NCBI RefSeq assembly: GCF_031755915.1
Contig: NC_083382.1
Location: 5,456,001-5,520,000 of the forward strand
DNA from: Ziziphus jujuba
Lineage: Eukaryota; Streptophyta; Magnoliopsida; Rosales; Rhamnaceae
Length of the DNA stretch: 64,000 bases
Direction of reading: 5' to 3'
Part shown: one piece after another, positions 59,848-64,000 of the stretch
Position numbering within the stretch: position 1 is the stretch's first letter
Layout: each line of letters begins with the position of its first letter
Made by a program: the position numbers and the translations under genes
The notes under the pieces: generated by a model
Seen by the model: only the letters and a program-made list of their open reading frames with translations
What the model was told of the DNA's origin: nothing
The model's database searches: none

Positions 59848-61896
59848 ATGGAGAAAAAGGGAACAACCCAGGGGAGCATAAATTTCAAAGGACAAGTGGC
59901 GGATCTAAGTGGTGAGGTCCACCTGCTCCCCTGTGCCGTCAAGTACGATGGGCCTTCCTCTGTTTCCGACTACTTCAAACCCAAATCAACCCGTTTGGAA
60001 GTTGAGGGTTTAAGCGTGAAGGAAGCACATTTCAGAGGAAGGAAGCTTCAAGGAGCTACAATTTCTATCCCAGATGGGTATTCTGGTATCTCATTCTTCA
60101 ATGCTTTGAATCTTTTATTTCTATTTTTTTTTTTTCATTTTGAGTAGCTATGCAGGCCTATGTTGTTTATAAATTATAATTCAAACAATGAAAGGGGATT
60201 CACTTTTCAATTACTTATTATTTTCTGTTGTGTGCAATTTCGTTTTTTTATTTTGTTTGTACCAAGCTTGTCTATATTTAAGTTTTATGGTGGTTTATGA
60301 TTGCTGGATCTACCTACATTGCTCATGTAGGGGTGCCAGCTAAATTTTATGGCAATCAAGTTTAATTATTAGTACTTAAGCTATGATAATTGGATGGGTT
60401 TTATTAGTCCATGTAATTGCTGATTCAATTGGCGAAAAAAGATTACATATTTATTGAAATCTTGTGGCTGTGGCAACTTTATGATACATGTTAAACTAAT
60501 CTCCTGTGTTAGCTTGATTTTGTAATTGGGCACATTTCATAACGACCAAACTTCTTGAAATACATTAGATTTTAAGCCACATTTTAGCACACAAACATAC
60601 TCACACTTATTATGGTGGAAATCGAGTTTTTTTAGAGGCTTAAGGCATACTTGAGGCATTTTGCCAAGTTGAAGCAGAGGCGTTAGTCTCAATGCAGAAT
60701 GGGGTGTAAGCATCAAATTTAACGATTTGGCTGGAAACAAATGAAAGGCTTTTCTCCCTATTTGTCCCTCTGTCTCTCTTCTCTGTAGTCCTTCATGTTT
60801 GGTGTGGCAGAGATGAAATTAAGCGAAGGAATCTAGCTCTTAAGGAAGCTAAGATTGCTGTTTCATTTGTTGTCTATCCGGCATCTGGTTCTTCTTCCTT
60901 TTCTTGTTAGTTTCTTTATATGCTTCTTGATCTATGCATTGGAAAATTTTACGCGCTGAACTATTAATTGGGTTCTTTATGGCTGTTGAGTCTCACATGA
61001 ACATGATCGCATGCTACAGCCTAGTATATTATATGAGTAAGATTAAGATATCAAAAGGCAAAAGGTTATCTTTGGCTAACACTTTTGCTCGAAGTTCCGG
61101 GGACTGACTGGACTGGACTGGACTGATTTGAATTTTGGATAGTTTTAGAAATAACTGGAGAGGAGAGAAAAGCATTACTTGTTATTTTTTGTTGGATGAT
61201 ATAAAAAAAACCATGTACATAAACGTAGGCATGAGCCTAGGCTAGTCCTTGATATCTATTAGTTCATTTGACATCGAATTTCTTGATATTATCTGCAGGA
61301 TTTGTTGTGGGAAAGAAAAACCTTGGAAAACAAAAAGATGCCAACAGTTCTGAAGAGAACTTGAACTGTTGGGAAATGAATGCAAAATTTAAGAATATAA
61401 CATATTGGAACCATGACAACCTCCCTTCTCAGGATGATGCTTTCTTGTGTTCTTTTCATTGGCTTTCGGTGGCAAAATCTGTAAGTTTCTGATTGATATG
61501 AAAAATAAAAATACACTAGATAGTTTATTATATTTTTAGAAACTAAGAAGAAAGAAGATGATAATGAGTTTTTGCATAACCAAATGGTTCTTACAAATTT
61601 TGGTTACTTGGGTTTCACAGTTTGATTATATGAGATGAAGTCTGTTGTTCATTGAGAAAGAAGATGATAATGAGTTTTTGCATAACCTAATGGTTTTTAC
61701 AAATTTTGGTTACTTGGGATTCAATGTTTGATTATATGAGATGAAGTCTGTTGTTAATTGAGTTGACAAATCCTACCAACTTATTAGGTGGTTTTCAGTT
61801 TTTGAAGATTTTGTGTTATATGCTTTGCAGTTGCATAAGCCTGTGGCAGCTGAAGATTTGGGTTCTGCTTCTATTGCTTTGGGGAAGATGGAGTAA
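59848..61896 (+). CDS. RNASEH2C: Ribonuclease H2 subunit C
   Basis: Three coding exons (59848-60085, 61299-61480, 61831-61896) with GT-AG introns join in frame to 161 residues, about the size of the human subunit. Diagnostic segments are HLLPCAVKYDGPSSVSDYF, followed by KEAHFRGRKLQGATISIP and GYSGFVVGKK. These match the LLPC...DGP...FRGR.L.G pattern of this non-catalytic subunit. With subunits A and B it removes ribonucleotides from DNA and degrades RNA-DNA hybrids in the nucleus. The C-terminus is LHKPVAAEDLGSASIALGKM. The first intron is 1.2 kb. The start was chosen as the only in-frame ATG before the conserved region. Confidence 0.88.
61550..61761 (+). repeat. 106-bp tandem duplication in RNase H2C intron 2
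   Basis: Two head-to-tail copies (61550-61655 and 61656-61761) share nearly every base, for example 'gatgataatgagtttttgca' and 'gagatgaagtctgttgtt'. They lie just downstream of the exon 2 donor and do not touch the splice sites. Confidence 0.85.
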
Positions 61897-63535
61897 GGAT
61901 TAGGCCATTGTTCTTTATTTATTTATTTTGGTAATATAGGCCACTGTTCTTTATTCTTCAGATAATTGATTGACTGTAAAACAGTTCAGCTAATTGAAGG
62001 AAATTCCCAATATGCTTGCTAGAATTTAAATCTTTATATTCTCATCCCAATGCTTCACCAAATTAAGCCAAAATGCTGAACCGGTTCATACTTATTATCG
62101 ATTAAGATTTTTAGATTCTAGAATGCCAATTTTTTAACGACATCGTAATATTCCCCACCCCATTATATTGATAAATATATTATCTATAGGGAAGGAACCA
62201 AAAAAGAGAAGAAATGAGAAAGCGAAAGTTTCGCCTGTGGGAAGTGACTCAACAGCAAGCAATTGGCTGCTTTTACTTTCAAAAAGTTATCACTGTTGTC
62301 AAATTTTGAATATAAAAGTTTTGTTAGTAATTAAATTTGTATCAATAAAAGTAAGACAAATAAACTTCAAACACTATTTTTCAAAGAATTTATTAAATTA
62401 TTCTGTAAAATTTGTTGAATATATATTTTAAATGTATGAAATTCATATCATGAGGACTCAGTTGTACAGATAGACTGGCGCTGATAGTGTTGAGGTGAGA
62501 GTATAGATATTGGTTCCAATTTCTCTTCTGGTTTCTCTATTGGTTGATTGACTGTTTTGGTTTAGTAGCAATTTCTCGTTTATATTCTCATTTAGTTTAT
62601 GAGAGTTTACATTCTCCTTAAAATTTTCAATATTTGCCTAACAAAATAAAAAAAAAAAAATTAATTTGCAAATTTTCTATCTCATTATCAATAATACTAT
62701 TTACTAATATTTTGGATACTGTCCATATGACATTGTTTTATTGGTATGTTATATTCATTCATTTATATACTGCTACATCAATGGGTATCCAAAATATTGG
62801 TAAAGAAAAGTTGATACTCATACTAGCTAGTACTGTAGAGGTAGAACACATGATTCATGAGTTAGCACAATGTAACCCACAAAATAGTTTGATTATTGAC
62901 ATTAAATTGTGTGTGGCACGTGTCATGTCCCTATTCCTTTAAACTATAGATGTGAGGTTTTCATAGTACATATGATCTTTTATTGCTATCCACCTATACG
63001 TTATATTATAATTTGTCTTTGTGTTAACATTCCCACTCTTCCTTCAATGCATATCCAATCCTAGCACAAACCACCCTTACCTATAAACAGGTATATCTTA
63101 GAATTAACTCTAATTATTATGCTTCTGAAGTGTAGGTTAAAACAATCTTCATAATTTATTTGTTTGTTAAGTTCGCTGGAACTATATTATATAAAATTTT
63201 ATAGAGATGTTTGGGTCTCTATGTTATGATGGTCTAAAGGAAGGAACTAAATTAAGGGATCGCAGTATGGACAATAATTCATCGTCCACTTGGGCTTAGT
63301 CACAAAATGCTGTATTGATTCTTCAAGCCAAAAAACAAAAAAAAAAAAAAAAAAAAAGAAAAAAAAAGTGCTGTATTGATTCCTTTTCAGTTGGGCAAAT
63401 GTTGAATCAAAACATGGATTCCACTACTCCCATTTAGATCCAAGATACAGACAAGTGAATAGAATTATAGAAAACAAGACTACCCCGAAACCACTACTCA
63501 AAAGCTGAGGCAGTAACTACTTTCATATGTATGTA

Positions 63536-63571
<36 letters not shown>

Positions 63572-64000
63572 ATTTTTGTTATAATGGAACGGTTTTCCAC
63601 TTTACAACATGAACTGCATAGTGATATAATTTTACAACATAAAATTTTCAGTTTTTCATTATTTATTAAGGCGAGACTGTCAAAAGGTGTGCAGTCCCAT
63701 ATTTACATCCACTTTCTAAACGAAAAAGAATTATATATATTGGGAGTCTCAAATCATGACAGTAAGTATTGCTTTAGTAGCTAAAATTGAAGAGGTATTT
63801 AAGATTTCCGTATAAGTCTCTATATTTTACTGAATTTATATAGCCTATTAATACAATTTTATACCATAATACTGGAAATAATTGAAGAATTAATAATAAA
63901 TATTCTAATAGCTAATTATATATATATATACACGTTTAAGCTCAGATCAAGACGATTTAATAATTTTAATTTTAAATATTTTTTTATTAATTTTTAAATC
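61897..64000. other. 3' region of RNase H2C and intergenic DNA
   Basis: AT-rich, with an A-rich run at 63330-63367 and a (GT)n(TA)n microsatellite at about 63534-63571. No gene was recognised up to the window edge. Confidence 0.5.

Overview
This window is nuclear DNA of a flowering plant, most likely a eudicot. The evidence is GT-AG introns, plant-specific gene families, a chloroplast transit peptide, plant tRNA genes, plant retrotransposons and AT-rich intergenic DNA full of TA microsatellites. The sequence does not fix the species.

Layout. At 1-760 is the 3' part of a BAHD acyltransferase gene. It is followed by a tRNA-Asn gene, a slightly damaged tRNA-Ser gene on the other strand, and an intronless MED4 (Mediator subunit) gene at 1733-3043. 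From about 3.95 to 24.2 kb lies an accessory block. It is a tandem array of diverged segments, each built around one small secreted-peptide gene on the minus strand. Four peptide copies are present at 4729, 8459, 12362 and 21793, and only the third has an open frame. The array has been hit by several mobile elements: an eight-unit, 167-bp satellite made of a palindromic MITE inside a TA microsatellite; a small TRIM-like LTR element; duplicated RNase H-like fragments; and a complete but dead Ty1/copia retrotransposon (14866-21777) next to the fourth copy. From 24.2 to 35.5 kb I found no gene.

From 36 kb the window is ordinary genic DNA: a receptor-like cytoplasmic kinase (six coding exons), a polcalcin, a hAT-like non-autonomous transposon, a plastid-targeted fructokinase (seven coding exons), a four-EF-hand calmodulin-like protein, a GDP-L-galactose phosphorylase (VTC2 type, ascorbate synthesis, five coding exons) and a ribonuclease H2 subunit C (three coding exons). 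I built the exon models by hand from splice signals. In every case the exon lengths add up to one uninterrupted frame.

The genes do not form one pathway. Fructokinase belongs to sugar metabolism, GDP-L-galactose phosphorylase to vitamin C synthesis, and the two EF-hand proteins to calcium signalling. The least ordinary part is the peptide-gene array. Its C-terminal motif resembles CLE, IDA and PIP signalling peptides without matching any of them fully, and three of its four copies are broken by nonsense codons while keeping their length and frame.
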